From the NCBI RefSeq assembly GCF_011065895.1, contig NZ_JAALCR010000007.1:1-64000 (forward strand): a stretch of 64,000 nucleotides of DNA. Reading direction: 5' to 3'. Within the stretch, counting starts at the first letter, position 1. Each line of letters starts with the position of its first letter. Of this stretch, positions 15,482 to 24,929 are shown one piece after another. Both the position numbers and the translations under genes were made by a program. Below the pieces are notes generated by a model that saw only the letters and a program-made list of their open reading frames with translations, was not told the origin of the DNA and ran no database searches. The DNA is from Paludisphaera rhizosphaerae (GTDB lineage Bacteria > Planctomycetota > Planctomycetia > Isosphaerales > Isosphaeraceae).

Positions 15482-17716
15482 GTTGGCCAGGACGGCCGGG
15501 CCGCCGTCGGCGTCCATGGCTTCGCGGATGTTTCGCATGGCCTGGCTCGAGACGGAGTCGACGAAGTCGTGCAGGGTCGCCGAGTCGGTCCGGGGGGAGG
15601 CTGTCAGGTCGAAGCCTGATTTCTCGGCGACCATCAGGCTGAGGAGCATCCCCAGGACGCCCGAGCCGGCGGAGGTTCCGCCCGCGGCCTGGCCGTCGCC
15701 GCCGCCGGGGGCGACGAAGACGCGTTCGGGGACCAGCGGCTGGGCGCTGTTGGCCAGGGTCTGGGCGGCGGTCGTCAGGGCGTAGAGCCTCGGGTCGGTG
15801 AACGACTCGATCTTGCGGAGCAGGACCGACGCCTCCGACAGACCCTCTTGCAGCAGCCGGGCGCCCTCGCCGCGGCCGGCGAGGATCTTGCGACGGCTCT
15901 CGGCCTCGGCCGTGACGATCACCTGCTCGGCCTCCTTGCGGGCGCGGGCGAGTTGGGCCTCGGCCTGGTTTTCAATGATGCGGACCTGGACCTGCGAGTT
16001 CGTCAGCTCGGTCTGCATCTGGGCCGTCGCCTGGGCGTCGTTGAGCGCCCGGAGCTTCTCGGCCGCGGCGACCTGCTTGGTGTAGGTCTCCATCTGCTCC
16101 AGCGAAAGCTGCCGCAGGCGGAGCTGTTCCAGCAGGTTCTCAATCTTGCCGCCGGCCTCGGCCGTGTCGGGCTTGCCGATGAGGACGTCGACGCACTCGA
16201 TGTCGAAGTTGTGGAACTTCCGCGACAGCTCCTCCTGGGCCGCGTGCTGGATAGCGTCTCGCTCCTGGAGGAGCGCCAGCATCGTGCACTTGTGGGCGAC
16301 GTCCCGGAAGTAGGCGCTGAGCATCGGGTCGAGCGTCTGGGTGATCAGCTTCTTCACGTCGCCGAACCGCTGGATGACGCTGGGCGCCTTCTGGTAGTCG
16401 ATGTGGACGACCACGGAGAGCGGCAGCGTGGGCTCGTAGGCGTCGCGCGTGACCAGGTCGATCGACCGCAGGCTTTCGTCGTAGCGGTGCGACTCGGTCC
16501 GGCCGGTCACCCAGTGCAGGACGAAGTTGGTCGTCGGCACCAGGATGATGTTGCCGGCGTACGTGTTGAAGGCGTACTTGCCGGGTCCCAGCGGCTTCTC
16601 CTGCACGCCGCGCTCGCCCTCGGAGACGCGCTCGCCGTGGCGGAACGTCTGGCCCGAGAGGTCGCTGCCGATCCGCCCGTAATAGCTGACGATCACGCCG
16701 ACGTAGCCGATCGGCACGATCGTCTTGGGGATCGACTCCACCGTCGCGAACCATCGGTTGATGAAGTACGTGCCGTCGGTCAGCACGGAGTACTGGCGAC
16801 CCCGTCGGCCGCCGGCGCGGAGGAAGGCCTCCGGATCCTGGTAGTTGTTATGGTAATCCTTGTCGGTCCGCTCGCCGCCGACGGCCGGCGCGATGATCTC
16901 TCCGGCGGTCAACGAGGGGCCGTCGTGGACGATGACGATCCCCATGCCGTCCACGCTGAGTCTGCGCTGGGGGTCCAGCGGATCGGGCGTCTCCACCCTG
17001 CCGCCGATGACGACGGGGTCGTAGCCGTCGACCTCGGCGAGTTCCCCCTGCCAGGCGACGAGCGTCTTGAACTCGTAATCGCCGCCGGCCTTCAACCGAT
17101 AAACGAAATCCTCGGTGATCACGTAAAAGATCGCCGGATTGATCGCGTACACGCCTTCGCGGAGGATCGCGCGTTGGCGGCCGCGCTGGCCGCGGTTCGG
17201 CTCGCGTTCGACGGTCCCGCCCTCGCCGGCGAGGAACGCGCGGGCGTCCTGGAAGTTGTTGCAGTCGACGACGAAGCCAAGGGTCTGAGTCGGCGCGAGG
17301 GGCTCGCCGTCGCGGGCGTAGACGTAGCCGATCTTCCCCTGCGGCACCGTGACCAGCGGGGCGCGGTGGATCCGATACTGCCACCGCCAGAGGCCGAAAT
17401 GGAGGCCGCCTCGAAGGACCTCGGCCTGGAATCCAGCCTCGCCGTCGAGGGCGAGGATCCGCCCCTCGGGGACCGAGCCGCGCGTCGACCAGAGCTTCTC
17501 AACGACCCCCACGCGGTCGTTGGCGATGTACCGCAATCCCGACAGCTCGCAGAGAGCGATCAGCCCCAGGACCAGGGCCATGACCCAGAACAAACCCGCC
17601 GGCAGGTCGACGAAAGCCGCGGCGAGCGGGAGAGAGACGAGGTGGGGAAGAACGTGCTGCGAGGCGTAACCGACGAAGAGTTGCGAACCCACGTTGGGGC
17701 TCCAGGGCGAACGCAC
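15452..17716 (-). CDS. SPFH/band-7 (flotillin-like) membrane protein
   Basis: 754 aa. Two N-terminal hydrophobic segments (about 24-55, ending VMALVLGLIALCELSGL) anchor it. Residues 60-480 form SPFH-type beta/alpha modules (IANDRVGVVEKLWSTRGSVP, PQGKIGYVYARDGEPLAP, IGYVGVIVSYYGRIGSDLSG, LPLSVVVHIDYQKAPSVIQRF), longer than a simple flotillin because the N-terminal part seems doubled. Residues 500-620 are a helical Gln/Ala/Glu-rich coiled coil (LRLRQLSLEQMETYTKQVAA, ARKEAEQVIVTAEAESRRKI), as in flotillins and YuaF/FloT-like scaffolds, which order membrane domains. The tail after 660 is Gly-rich. Monocistronic, with its own terminator. Confidence 0.88.
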   Translation of the reverse strand: MRSPWSPNVGSQLFVGYASQHVLPHLVSLPLAAAFVDLPAGLFWVMALVLGLIALCELSGLRYIANDRVGVVEKLWSTRGSVPEGRILALDGEAGFQAEVLRGGLHFGLWRWQYRIHRAPLVTVPQGKIGYVYARDGEPLAPTQTLGFVVDCNNFQDARAFLAGEGGTVEREPNRGQRGRQRAILREGVYAINPAIFYVITEDFVYRLKAGGDYEFKTLVAWQGELAEVDGYDPVVIGGRVETPDPLDPQRRLSVDGMGIVIVHDGPSLTAGEIIAPAVGGERTDKDYHNNYQDPEAFLRAGGRRGRQYSVLTDGTYFINRWFATVESIPKTIVPIGYVGVIVSYYGRIGSDLSGQTFRHGERVSEGERGVQEKPLGPGKYAFNTYAGNIILVPTTNFVLHWVTGRTESHRYDESLRSIDLVTRDAYEPTLPLSVVVHIDYQKAPSVIQRFGDVKKLITQTLDPMLSAYFRDVAHKCTMLALLQERDAIQHAAQEELSRKFHNFDIECVDVLIGKPDTAEAGGKIENLLEQLRLRQLSLEQMETYTKQVAAAEKLRALNDAQATAQMQTELTNSQVQVRIIENQAEAQLARARKEAEQVIVTAEAESRRKILAGRGEGARLLQEGLSEASVLLRKIESFTDPRLYALTTAAQTLANSAQPLVPERVFVAPGGGDGQAAGGTSAGSGVLGMLLSLMVAEKSGFDLTASPRTDSATLHDFVDSVSSQAMRNIREAMDADGGPAVLANGNGHPAKTS

Positions 17717-17935
17717 GCGCCGGGCCCGCCTGAGGCGGAACGACCGCGAGGCGTCGCGGCCAGGCGCACAGCGCCCGACGAAGGTCGGGCCCGACAGGGT
17801 CGTTCATCCCCGTCGGATTCGGAGTATCTTCGCATCGGGCCGAGAAGATTCCAGAGAATCCGCCCAAAGCCGCGCGGATTGTGCATTGAGTGCGTTTCGG
17901 CCGTCCTCGCCTCCGATGCGGCCTTCGAAACGCGA

Positions 17936-17970
17936 AACGGGGCCCGCGTCGATTGGACGCGGACCCCGTT
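17936..17970 (-). terminator. Terminator of the DUF1559/lipoprotein pair
   Basis: AACGGGGCCCGCGTC, loop GATTG, GACGCGGACCCCGTT: a 15-bp stem with one mismatch. On the minus strand it is followed by TCGCGTTTC. It lies 34 nt past the stop at 18005. Confidence 0.75.
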
Positions 17971-18004
17971 GACGTCGATCATCGATCGGGCGTCGCCGAG
18001 GCGA

Positions 18005-18166
18005 TCAACCCTTCTTCTTCGTCTTCAGGACCTCGGGCCCCTCGGAGGGAGCGCCGGGGAGCTGCGCCCGCTGCTCCTGGGTCGGCGGGGGAGCGGCGGT
18101 CTCGCCGCAGCCGAGGATGGAGAGGGTCAGCGAGGCCAGCAGAGCGGCCAGGATCGTCTTACGCAT
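18005..18166 (-). CDS. Small lipoprotein downstream of DUF1559
   Basis: 53 aa. Reads MRKTILAALLASLTLSILGC, then GETAAPPPTQEQRAQLPGAP and ..LKTKKKG. Signal peptide with lipobox SILGC (Cys20), a short Pro/Gln-rich linker and a basic end. It begins 42 nt after the stop of the DUF1559 gene on the same strand and is closed by a strong terminator, so the two form one unit. The same DUF1559-then-small-lipoprotein pair occurs at 36343/37562, where the lipoprotein also has a CGE start and a TQxQ patch. Unknown function. Confidence 0.8.
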   Translation of the reverse strand: MRKTILAALLASLTLSILGCGETAAPPPTQEQRAQLPGAPSEGPEVLKTKKKG

Positions 18167-18208
18167 GGAGGATTCCTCAAGCTCGTTGCGAGCGCCGTTC
18201 GGGATCGA

Positions 18209-19234
18209 TCAGTACGAGTCGGAGCTGAGGATCTCGCTGCCCTGAGTCGTGCTGAGGGCCCGCCAGGTGGGGATGGCGATCGAATCCTTCATGAAGTGGA
18301 CCGAGCCGTCGGCGAAGACCGCGTTCACGCCGCCGGGGTGCCGGCTGCGGGAGGCGTAGGTGTCGCCGTTGATCGCCGCGGTCGTGTCGCCGGGGTAGGC
18401 CGGCGGGGACTGCGTGCGGAACTTGCACGGCGGGTTGTTGGCGTAAGGATAGTTGCAATAGCTGGCCGCGCTGAGCAGGTCAGGCTGCTTCGAGTTGGGG
18501 GCGAGGTAAGTCGCGAAGCCGCTCGAATTGCCGTACTGGATGAAGCCGCGAAGGTCGGTCAGCGTGCTCGTGCTGGCGGCCTGAAGCACCTCGCCGACGA
18601 GCATCGTGTTGCTGGTGCCGTCGCTGATGCTGGAGATGTTGTAGGAGGTGCCGAACGACTGCACGGGCGACCCGGAGCCGGCCGAGATCCACGAGAACGG
18701 AGCACCCAGGAACAGCACGCCGTTATAGGTGGCGCAGCAGTAGGTGGCGTCCTTGATCTGGAACAGACCCGTGCCGGTGTTGCCGTAGTTGCAGCCGTAG
18801 TTGTACGACGGCACGCCGGCGATCGGCGCGACCGGCTGGTCGCTGGGGCACTGGAACGTATTGACCCGCGCCGTGGTCGCCGTCAGGTTGGCGCCGTGGC
18901 TGTAGGTCAGGCTCGGGTTCGAGACGGTCGAGCCGTTGAAGTTGAACGAGTTGTAGATGCCCGACTGTTCCATGAACGTGATCGTGTAGTGGTACCACGT
19001 CCCCCAGCCGTAGTAGCGGGCGCCGGGAGGGAACGAACCCAGAGAATCGTGGTAGTTCTGCAGAGCCAGGCCGATCTGCTTCAGGTTGTTCGTGCACTGA
19101 ATGCGGCGCGCGGCTTCGCGAGCCGCCTGGACGGCGGGCAGCAGCAGGGCGATCAGAACGGCGATGATGGCGATGACGACCAGCAGTTCGATCAGCGTGA
19201 ACGCTTCGCGCACGGTAGCACGGCGGCGTGCCAT
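18209..19234 (-). CDS. DUF1559 pilin-like secreted protein
   Basis: 341 aa. The head has a basic leader ([10 protein letters not shown]), prepilin-type motif [20 protein letters not shown] and [20 protein letters not shown], so prepilin-peptidase processing before Phe is expected. The middle is Tyr/Asn/Gly-rich ([15 protein letters not shown]). The C-terminal H-x9-DG signature [20 protein letters not shown] is intact, followed by [17 protein letters not shown]. First gene of a two-gene unit with the small lipoprotein at 18005. DUF1559 proteins are planctomycete-specific and probably surface-located; partner and role unknown. Confidence 0.9.
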   Translation of the reverse strand: MARRRATVREAFTLIELLVVIAIIAVLIALLLPAVQAAREAARRIQCTNNLKQIGLALQNYHDSLGSFPPGARYYGWGTWYHYTITFMEQSGIYNSFNFNGSTVSNPSLTYSHGANLTATTARVNTFQCPSDQPVAPIAGVPSYNYGCNYGNTGTGLFQIKDATYCCATYNGVLFLGAPFSWISAGSGSPVQSFGTSYNISSISDGTSNTMLVGEVLQAASTSTLTDLRGFIQYGNSSGFATYLAPNSKQPDLLSAASYCNYPYANNPPCKFRTQSPPAYPGDTTAAINGDTYASRSRHPGGVNAVFADGSVHFMKDSIAIPTWRALSTTQGSEILSSDSY

Positions 19235-19402
19235 GGAAGGCGTCTCCAGGGAATCGTGGCAGGGGAAAAGGGGGATCGGGGCCGCAAGAATGCGGCGAGG
19301 CGTCTCGCCTCGCCAGCCCCGAAGTCATCCATTAGACCGAACCTCTTCGGAGTCCGCAAGGCCAACCGCGAGGAATGTATCACATAAACAAATCGCACCG
19401 CT

Positions 19403-20716
19403 TTAACCGATTGCGCGGAGGGGAAGCTTGATGGTGACGGCCAGTCCGGGGCCGGCGTTGGCGGCCGCGATGGAGCCGCCGTGCAGGGCGACGGCTCGGC
19501 GAGCGATGGCCAGGCCCAATCCGACGCCCCCGCTGGCTCGGCTGCGATCCCCCTCGATGCGGAAGAACGGCCGAAAGACGTCTTCCAGGTGCTCCGGCGG
19601 CACCCCCTCGCCCCGATCCCGAACGACGACGGTTGCGGACTCGTCGTCGGACTGGAGATCGACGTCCACGGCCGAGCCCTCCGGCGCGTGGCGGACCGCG
19701 TTGCGCAAGGCGTTCTCCACGGCCCGGCGGAGCAACTCCGGATCCCCCTCGACGGCGACCGGACCGTCGGCGTGGAATCCCAGGCGGCAGCCCTTGGCTT
19801 CGGCCTCGACGGTGCAATCCTCGGCCAGTTCGGCGAGCAGGTCGTGCAAGGGGACCTCCTCGCGACGCCCCGCCTGCGGGTCCTCCTCGGCTGAGTGCAG
19901 CCGCAGCAACTGGTCGACCAGGTCCGAGAGCCGGTCCGCCTCCTTCTTGATCCGACTCATCGCCGCTTCCCGATCACCGGCGCGACCCAGCCGGACGGCC
20001 AGTCCCAAACGCGTCAACGGCGAGCGCAGCTCGTGCGATACGTCCTGGATCAGACGCCGCTCGGCCGACAGCAGCGACTCGATCCGATGCGCCATCACGT
20101 CGAACGTCCGCGACAGTTCGCCGATCTCGTCGCGCCGCATCGACCCGATCCGCGTCGTCAGCTCGCCCCGGCCGAAGGCGTCGAGCGCCCGCTGAAGCCG
20201 TCTCAGAGGTCGGACCAGATGGACCGCCAGCGCGTAGAGGAGCGCCAGCACCAGGATCGGGATCCACAGGAAGTAGGGCAGCAACGGCGTCCACTCGAAC
20301 CGGTGGCGGGGGAGCGCCGCGAACCGGAAGCCCTCGGACGTCGGCGGGCTGATGAGGACGGGCGGGCCGCCTGTGTGGGGAGGCTTCGGACCGTGCGACC
20401 AGGGGCCGTGGCCGCGCGTCAGGAGGTCGGAACGATCGCTGCCGTCGACGAGGTCGCGGCCCTGGCGGTCGAGCAAGTAATGATCGCCCTCGAACGACGT
20501 CCCCATCCGGGCCAGGTACGAACGCAGCCCCTCGGCCCCTTTCTCGCGATAGGCCGCCGCGGCGCCGTCGCGTTGAAGGGCGATGATGCCGCCGAAGAAC
20601 CGGGACTCTTCCGACCGCGACTCCGACAGGTACCAGAAGGTGGCGACGAATCCGGCCGACGCCAGCGCGACGGTGACCGCCGCCCAGGCCAGGATCTTGG
20701 CGTAGATCGATGTCAT
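19403..20716 (-). CDS. Sensor histidine kinase, CpxA-like arrangement
   Basis: 437 aa. Membrane helix 1 at about 8-30, a periplasmic sensor of about 115 residues, membrane helix 2 at about 147-168, HAMP (170-222), then the kinase core: H-box DVSHELRSPLTRLGLAVRLG with phospho-acceptor His228, N-box ENALRNAVRHAPEG, G1 VRDRGEGVPPEHLE and G2 GGVGLGLAIARRAVALHGG. All catalytic boxes are complete. The stretch 100-130 is Gly/Pro/His-rich (HGPWSHGPKPPHTGG), which could bind metal; this is inference. Overlaps the upstream response-regulator gene by 4 bases, so the pair is co-translated. Classic inner-membrane two-component sensor; stimulus unknown, possibly envelope stress given the architecture. Confidence 0.92.
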   Translation of the reverse strand: MTSIYAKILAWAAVTVALASAGFVATFWYLSESRSEESRFFGGIIALQRDGAAAAYREKGAEGLRSYLARMGTSFEGDHYLLDRQGRDLVDGSDRSDLLTRGHGPWSHGPKPPHTGGPPVLISPPTSEGFRFAALPRHRFEWTPLLPYFLWIPILVLALLYALAVHLVRPLRRLQRALDAFGRGELTTRIGSMRRDEIGELSRTFDVMAHRIESLLSAERRLIQDVSHELRSPLTRLGLAVRLGRAGDREAAMSRIKKEADRLSDLVDQLLRLHSAEEDPQAGRREEVPLHDLLAELAEDCTVEAEAKGCRLGFHADGPVAVEGDPELLRRAVENALRNAVRHAPEGSAVDVDLQSDDESATVVVRDRGEGVPPEHLEDVFRPFFRIEGDRSRASGGVGLGLAIARRAVALHGGSIAAANAGPGLAVTIKLPLRAIG

Positions 20717-21453
20717 CGCGGCTCCCCCCCCTCGGCGGACTCAGGGTCGAACCGGAACATGTAGCCTGCGCCGCGGACGGTTCGCACGGCCGCACCCATC
20801 GGCCCGAGCTTCTTCCGCAAGCGGCTGACGTGCACGTCGATGGCCCGGTCGAAGGGCGAGCTCCGACGGTGGTACAACGCCGCCGTCAGCTCGTCTCGGC
20901 TGACGACCCGCCCGGCGGCGCGGACCAGATACTCCAGAATCTCGTACTCGAACGTCGTGGTCGGAACGACCTCGCCCCCCACGACCACCTCGCGGGCCGT
21001 CGGGATCAGCCGGATCCCCTCCGCCTCCAGGGGCGTCGAAGCCGGTTTGGACGAACCGCCGGAGCGACGGAGCACGGCGCGAACGCGGGCGAGCAGTTCA
21101 TCAGGGTCGAACGGCTTGGGGACGTAATCGTCGGCCCCCGCGCCCAGGCCCTCCAGGCGGTCGGCCTTGGCGGTTCGGGCCGTCAGCATGATCACCGGCA
21201 CCTGGCTGCGACGCCGGAGCATCCGCAGCACCTCGAACCCGTCGAGGCCGGGGATCATCACGTCCAGCAGGATCAGGTCGCGCTCGAAGTCCAGGGCCGC
21301 CCCCAGACCGCGACGGCCGTCGTTGGCCGTCTCCAGCCGAATCCCCTCCTGGGCGAAGAACTCGCGGAGCAGCTCGCAAAGCTCCAGGTCGTCGTCGACC
21401 AGGAGGATCGACGGGCATTCCGAGTTGAGCTTCGGAGGGGTCGTCTCGGCCAT
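20713..21453 (-). CDS. OmpR/PhoB-family response regulator
   Basis: 246 aa. Receiver domain 14-130: LLVDDD acid pocket at 18-22, phospho-acceptor Asp64 (LILLDVMIPGLDGFE), Thr near 91 (MLTART), Lys113 (VPKPFDP). The C-terminal winged helix (about 150-240) contains EIRLIPTAREVV-like strands, TFEYEILEYLVRAAGRVVSR and the recognition-helix region DRAIDVHVSRLRKKLGPMG, ending YMFRFDPESA. Its end overlaps the start of the sensor kinase by 4 bases. It lies 31 bases after the DUF4956 gene, so the CotH-associated genes and this regulator may be linked. Confidence 0.95.
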   Translation of the reverse strand: MAETTPPKLNSECPSILLVDDDLELCELLREFFAQEGIRLETANDGRRGLGAALDFERDLILLDVMIPGLDGFEVLRMLRRRSQVPVIMLTARTAKADRLEGLGAGADDYVPKPFDPDELLARVRAVLRRSGGSSKPASTPLEAEGIRLIPTAREVVVGGEVVPTTTFEYEILEYLVRAAGRVVSRDELTAALYHRRSSPFDRAIDVHVSRLRKKLGPMGAAVRTVRGAGYMFRFDPESAEGGEPR

Positions 21454-21484
21454 GGTCCCGACTTTCGTTTCGATGCTCGACGGC

Positions 21485-22159
21485 TCAATCGTCCCGACGC
21501 AGTTCCACGGCCTCGACGCCCGGCGTCCGGGTCAACTCAGAGGCAATGGTTAGAGGAGAGACGTCGGGCCGCAGACGGAGGCGGTACTTCAGGTCGAGCG
21601 ACGCCCCCTGCCGGGCCGTCTCGACCGCCAGCAGGTCGGCCCTGACGGCGAACGTGGAGAGCAGTTGTTCGGCCGCTCCACGCACGTCCTGACCGGCGGC
21701 GAGGCGGACCTTCATTTCAACCTCAAGCCCCTCCCAGGCGCCCTCGCGACGAGGAGGCCACAGGAACGGCGAGGCCGCGCCGACGAACCCCAGGCCCACC
21801 AGCGCCACCAGAAGATTGTTGGCTCCGGCCGCCATGCCGACCACCACCGCCAGGATCACGAAGGCCGTGTCCTGCGTATCCTTGACCACCGTGCGGAAGC
21901 GGGCGACCGACAGGGCGCCGACCAGGCTGAACGCCCGCGCCACGCTGTCGCCGATGACCTGCGTCGCCATGGCGATCGTGACTGAGAGAAGGACGAGCGT
22001 CGTCAGAAAGGTCGCCTGCGCGACCCGTCCGCGACTGGCCCAGCGGTAAACGCCGGCCACGATCACTCCCAGCAACAGCGACGCGCCGATCCGCCAGGCC
22101 ATCACCGTCCCCGGGAGCCCCTGAGTATTGGACAAAGACTCGATCAGCCACGTCGGCAT
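21485..22159 (-). CDS. DUF4956 membrane protein
   Basis: 224 aa. Four hydrophobic segments at about 22-41, 50-70, 93-118 and 120-135, followed by a soluble C-terminal domain (145-224) with an ACT-like pattern (EMKVRLAAGQDVRGAAEQLL, TIASELTRTPGVEAVELRRD). The signature SVARAFSLVGALSVARFRT followed by TQDTAFVILAVVVGMAAG is that of DUF4956. The family often sits beside CotH kinase and VTC (polyphosphate polymerase-like) genes; here CotH is directly upstream but no VTC gene is present. GGGAGG precedes the ATG. Role unknown, thought to be in extracellular matrix or polyphosphate-related processes. Confidence 0.85.
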   Translation of the reverse strand: MPTWLIESLSNTQGLPGTVMAWRIGASLLLGVIVAGVYRWASRGRVAQATFLTTLVLLSVTIAMATQVIGDSVARAFSLVGALSVARFRTVVKDTQDTAFVILAVVVGMAAGANNLLVALVGLGFVGAASPFLWPPRREGAWEGLEVEMKVRLAAGQDVRGAAEQLLSTFAVRADLLAVETARQGASLDLKYRLRLRPDVSPLTIASELTRTPGVEAVELRRDD

Positions 22160-22202
22160 CGCCGACCTCCCTTCCCGGATATTCTACGCGATCCCGCGGC
22201 CG

Positions 22203-22234
22203 GCGAGCCCCCTTCCAGGCGGAAAGGGGCTCGC
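22203..22234. terminator. Intercistronic hairpin between CotH and DUF4956
   Basis: GCGAGCCCCCTTCC, loop AGGC, GGAAAGGGGCTCGC: 14-bp stem with one mismatch and no T-run, 18 nt past the CotH stop. It may attenuate transcription into the DUF4956/two-component genes or stabilise the CotH message. Confidence 0.55.
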
Positions 22235-22251
22235 GACGCGTCGGCCTGAGG

Positions 22252-24810
22252 TCAAAGCGCCTTCGCCGCACGAACGGCCGGAAGGCTCAGGAGATACTTG
22301 CGACGGGCGTCGGCGAAGTCGCGAAGACCCATGCCGCCGCCAGGCCCACGACCGCGCTGCTGCTTGGCGGCAGCCCCCGTCGTGGATCGAGGCTGGGAAG
22401 CGGTGGCCGCCTCGAAGGCCTCATAGCTGGAGAGCTTCTTGGTGTCGGCCTTGATCTCGGGGGCGATGAGCGTCTTGTATTTCGACACGATCGGCCCGAG
22501 CGTCTTCCAATCCAGATCCTTGTCGGCGATCTGCTTCACATAGCTGAGGTATCGCGCCTTGAGCGCGGGGACCGCCAGCAGTTTGCTCCGCAGCGGAGCG
22601 CGCTGATTGTTGCCGTCGATCCCGACCAGCGGGTCGAGTTCCACGCTGCCGAACCCCGGAGGGCCGCCGAATCCGCCGGGGCCGCCGCCGAAGCCGCCGC
22701 GACCGCCCATCCGGCCGCCGCCTCCGAAGCCCGGCCCGCCGCCCTGCGGTCCCGGACCGAAGCCTCCCGGCCCCTGCTGACCACCGCCCGGAGGGCCGCC
22801 GAATCCGCCGGGGCCTCCCGGAGGCGGGCCGCCCGCAAAGCCTTCTGGACCTCCCGGAGGAGGACCGCCGAAGCCGCCAGGGCCTCCCGGAGGACCACCG
22901 CCAGGGCCGAATCCGCCGCCGGGACCACCAGGGCCTCCCGGAGGACCACCGCCGAAACCACCAGGGCCGCCGGGACCACCGCCGAAACCACCAGGGCCGC
23001 CGCCCGGTCCGCCCGGTCCGCCGCCAAAACCGCCGCGGCCTCCCGGGCCGCCTCCACCGGGCCCGAATCCGCCGCCGCCCTGGAAGGTCTCGTTCATGTC
23101 GTGGGGAATGACGTGGAATTTGCCCTTGGGATCGAGGTAGATGCTGTAGTCGCTGGAGCGCGTCCAGTAGCCGTCGCCGTTGACCAGGACGACGTCGAGA
23201 GCCAGGAACTTCAACGCCCCGTCGATGTCGAGCATCGGTTCCAGCGCCTTCTCAAGCTGGTCGGCCGGGGTCTGGTCGAGCGTCCGGCAGAGGGTGACGA
23301 GCGCCTTCCAGGCGTCGTCCTCGTTCTTCTTGGAGGACTTCAGCTCATAACGCTGCTTGTAAGGGGCGAGATCCTCCCCCTTGTAGCCGAGCCCGCCGTC
23401 GGCGCCGGGGTTTCCCGGAACCTTCCAGCGCGAGCCTTCCTCGGTGCCGTAGTTCTCGGCCAGGAACGTCTTGTCGAACTGCTGGACGTTCGTGTAAAGC
23501 CCCCAGCTCTCGCCGTTGATGACCACGCGGACGAAGTTCGCCTTCGGCGCGGGGATGTACCGGCGGGCGACCTCTGAGTAGAGGACCGTGTGCAGAAAGG
23601 TCGAGTCCTCATGGGCGTTCAACAGGTTGAGCGTCTTGTATCCTTCCAGCCGAGCGTCCTTGTCGGTGAAGTCGATCGAGACGTTGAGCGACCGCTTGCG
23701 CCCCTCGGGAACCGTGAAGTACGACGACATACCCCGAAAGTGGACGCCGACTCCCTTGACGGCCCGGCCGTCGACGGTGAGCGTCGCGGGGACCTCGACG
23801 TCGGACTTGTAGAAGGCCGACATCTCCGACTCCCAGCCGTCGTTCTCAAAGTCGAGGAAGATCGTGCGGAGGACGTCCGGATCGTAGAGCTTCTTGCCGG
23901 TGAACGACTTGACGTCGGACTTGGCGACCTTGGCGCCGGGCTCGGGCGTTCCCATCTCCCCGCCGCCGAAGCCTCCCGGAGGTCCGAAGCCCCCCGGCCC
24001 GCGTCGACCGCCGCCGGAGTTCTTCTCGCCCGCGACGGCGGCCTTGCGCTCGTCGGCGTTGAGTCGGCCGTCGCCGTCCTTGTCGTATTTCTTCACGAGC
24101 TTGCGCTCGCCGCCTCCCATGGGTCCGCCGGGGCCGCCGGGGCCTCCCGGCCCGCCGGGACGAGGCATGGACGCGTTGACGGCCGCGGCGAGGGCGCCGG
24201 CGTTGAGCCCTTTCTCAGCACCAGCGGCCTTCTTGACGAACCCCGAGGCGGCCTGTTCAGCCTCCTGAGGCGTCAGCTTGCCGTCCTTGTCGGCGTCGGC
24301 GGCGTCCAGGAGCATCGGCCCCATGAACATCCCGGGGCCGAAGTCGCCGGCGTCGTCGGCGGCGTCCCCCCCCTGCAAGGCCGCCAGGCGACGGTTCAGC
24401 GCGCGTCCCAGCGCCTGGGCGTCGATCGAGCCCTTGCCGTCGGCGTCGGCCTTCTTGACGAGCCCCGCGGCCGCCTTGCCGGCCTCCTCGGGCGTGATCG
24501 TGTTGTTCTGGTCGGCGTCGGCCGCCTCAAGAATGACGCCGGCGAAGAACGTGCCGGGGCCTCCTCCTCCACCAGGGCCGAATCCGCCCGGTCCGCCTCC
24601 GCCGGGCCCGAATCCACCGGGCCCGCCCGGCGGTCCAAACTGGCCGGGGCCCCCTGGAGGTCCGAATCCGCCGGGGCCGGGCGGCGGATCCTGAAATTCG
24701 GCGGCCTCCAGGCCGCCGTCGGTCGTCTTGTACTCCGAGCCGATGTAGGCGAGCCCGCCCGCGACGACCGCGGCGGAGAACGCCAGAAAACGCAGGATGG
24801 CCGTCGGCAT
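22252..24810 (-). CDS. EF-hand and CotH kinase protein with large Gly/Pro insertion
   Basis: 852 aa, exported (hydrophobic head ILRFLAFSAAVVAGGLAYIG). A GPGGFGPP-rich linker (44-86) leads into four EF-hand loops at about 98-109 (DADQNNTITPEE), 121-132 (DADGKGSIDAQA), 171-182 (DADKDGKLTPQE) and 242-253 (DKDGDGRLNADE). From about 305 it is a CotH domain (YDPDVLRTIFLDFENDGWE, GMSSYFTVPEGRKRSLNVSI, FLHTVLYSEVARRYIPAPKA, VNGDGYWTRSSDYSIYLDPK, HVIPHDMNETF), an atypical secreted protein kinase in spore-coat CotH. The domain is split by about 145 Gly/Pro/Phe residues (575-720) before it resumes LDPLVGIDGNNQRAPLRSKL. Calcium binding is likely from the loops; kinase activity is inference. First gene of the run toward DUF4956. 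Confidence 0.9.
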   Translation of the reverse strand: MPTAILRFLAFSAAVVAGGLAYIGSEYKTTDGGLEAAEFQDPPPGPGGFGPPGGPGQFGPPGGPGGFGPGGGGPGGFGPGGGGGPGTFFAGVILEAADADQNNTITPEEAGKAAAGLVKKADADGKGSIDAQALGRALNRRLAALQGGDAADDAGDFGPGMFMGPMLLDAADADKDGKLTPQEAEQAASGFVKKAAGAEKGLNAGALAAAVNASMPRPGGPGGPGGPGGPMGGGERKLVKKYDKDGDGRLNADERKAAVAGEKNSGGGRRGPGGFGPPGGFGGGEMGTPEPGAKVAKSDVKSFTGKKLYDPDVLRTIFLDFENDGWESEMSAFYKSDVEVPATLTVDGRAVKGVGVHFRGMSSYFTVPEGRKRSLNVSIDFTDKDARLEGYKTLNLLNAHEDSTFLHTVLYSEVARRYIPAPKANFVRVVINGESWGLYTNVQQFDKTFLAENYGTEEGSRWKVPGNPGADGGLGYKGEDLAPYKQRYELKSSKKNEDDAWKALVTLCRTLDQTPADQLEKALEPMLDIDGALKFLALDVVLVNGDGYWTRSSDYSIYLDPKGKFHVIPHDMNETFQGGGGFGPGGGGPGGRGGFGGGPGGPGGGPGGFGGGPGGPGGFGGGPPGGPGGPGGGFGPGGGPPGGPGGFGGPPPGGPEGFAGGPPPGGPGGFGGPPGGGQQGPGGFGPGPQGGGPGFGGGGRMGGRGGFGGGPGGFGGPPGFGSVELDPLVGIDGNNQRAPLRSKLLAVPALKARYLSYVKQIADKDLDWKTLGPIVSKYKTLIAPEIKADTKKLSSYEAFEAATASQPRSTTGAAAKQQRGRGPGGGMGLRDFADARRKYLLSLPAVRAAKAL

Positions 24811-24929
24811 GATTCGTCCTCGAGTGGCCTTGCGGACAGGGTCGGGTCCGTCGCTCGATCCTGGACGAATTATGTGAATTCGGCGAAGCTCGATCCGTAA
24901 CAGAATGTAAAATCCAACCGAGGCCCCGT

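Noticed and set aside
15848-19387. A 1179-codon open frame on the + strand
   Set aside because: It is antisense to the SPFH, lipoprotein and DUF1559 genes and arises from high third-position GC.
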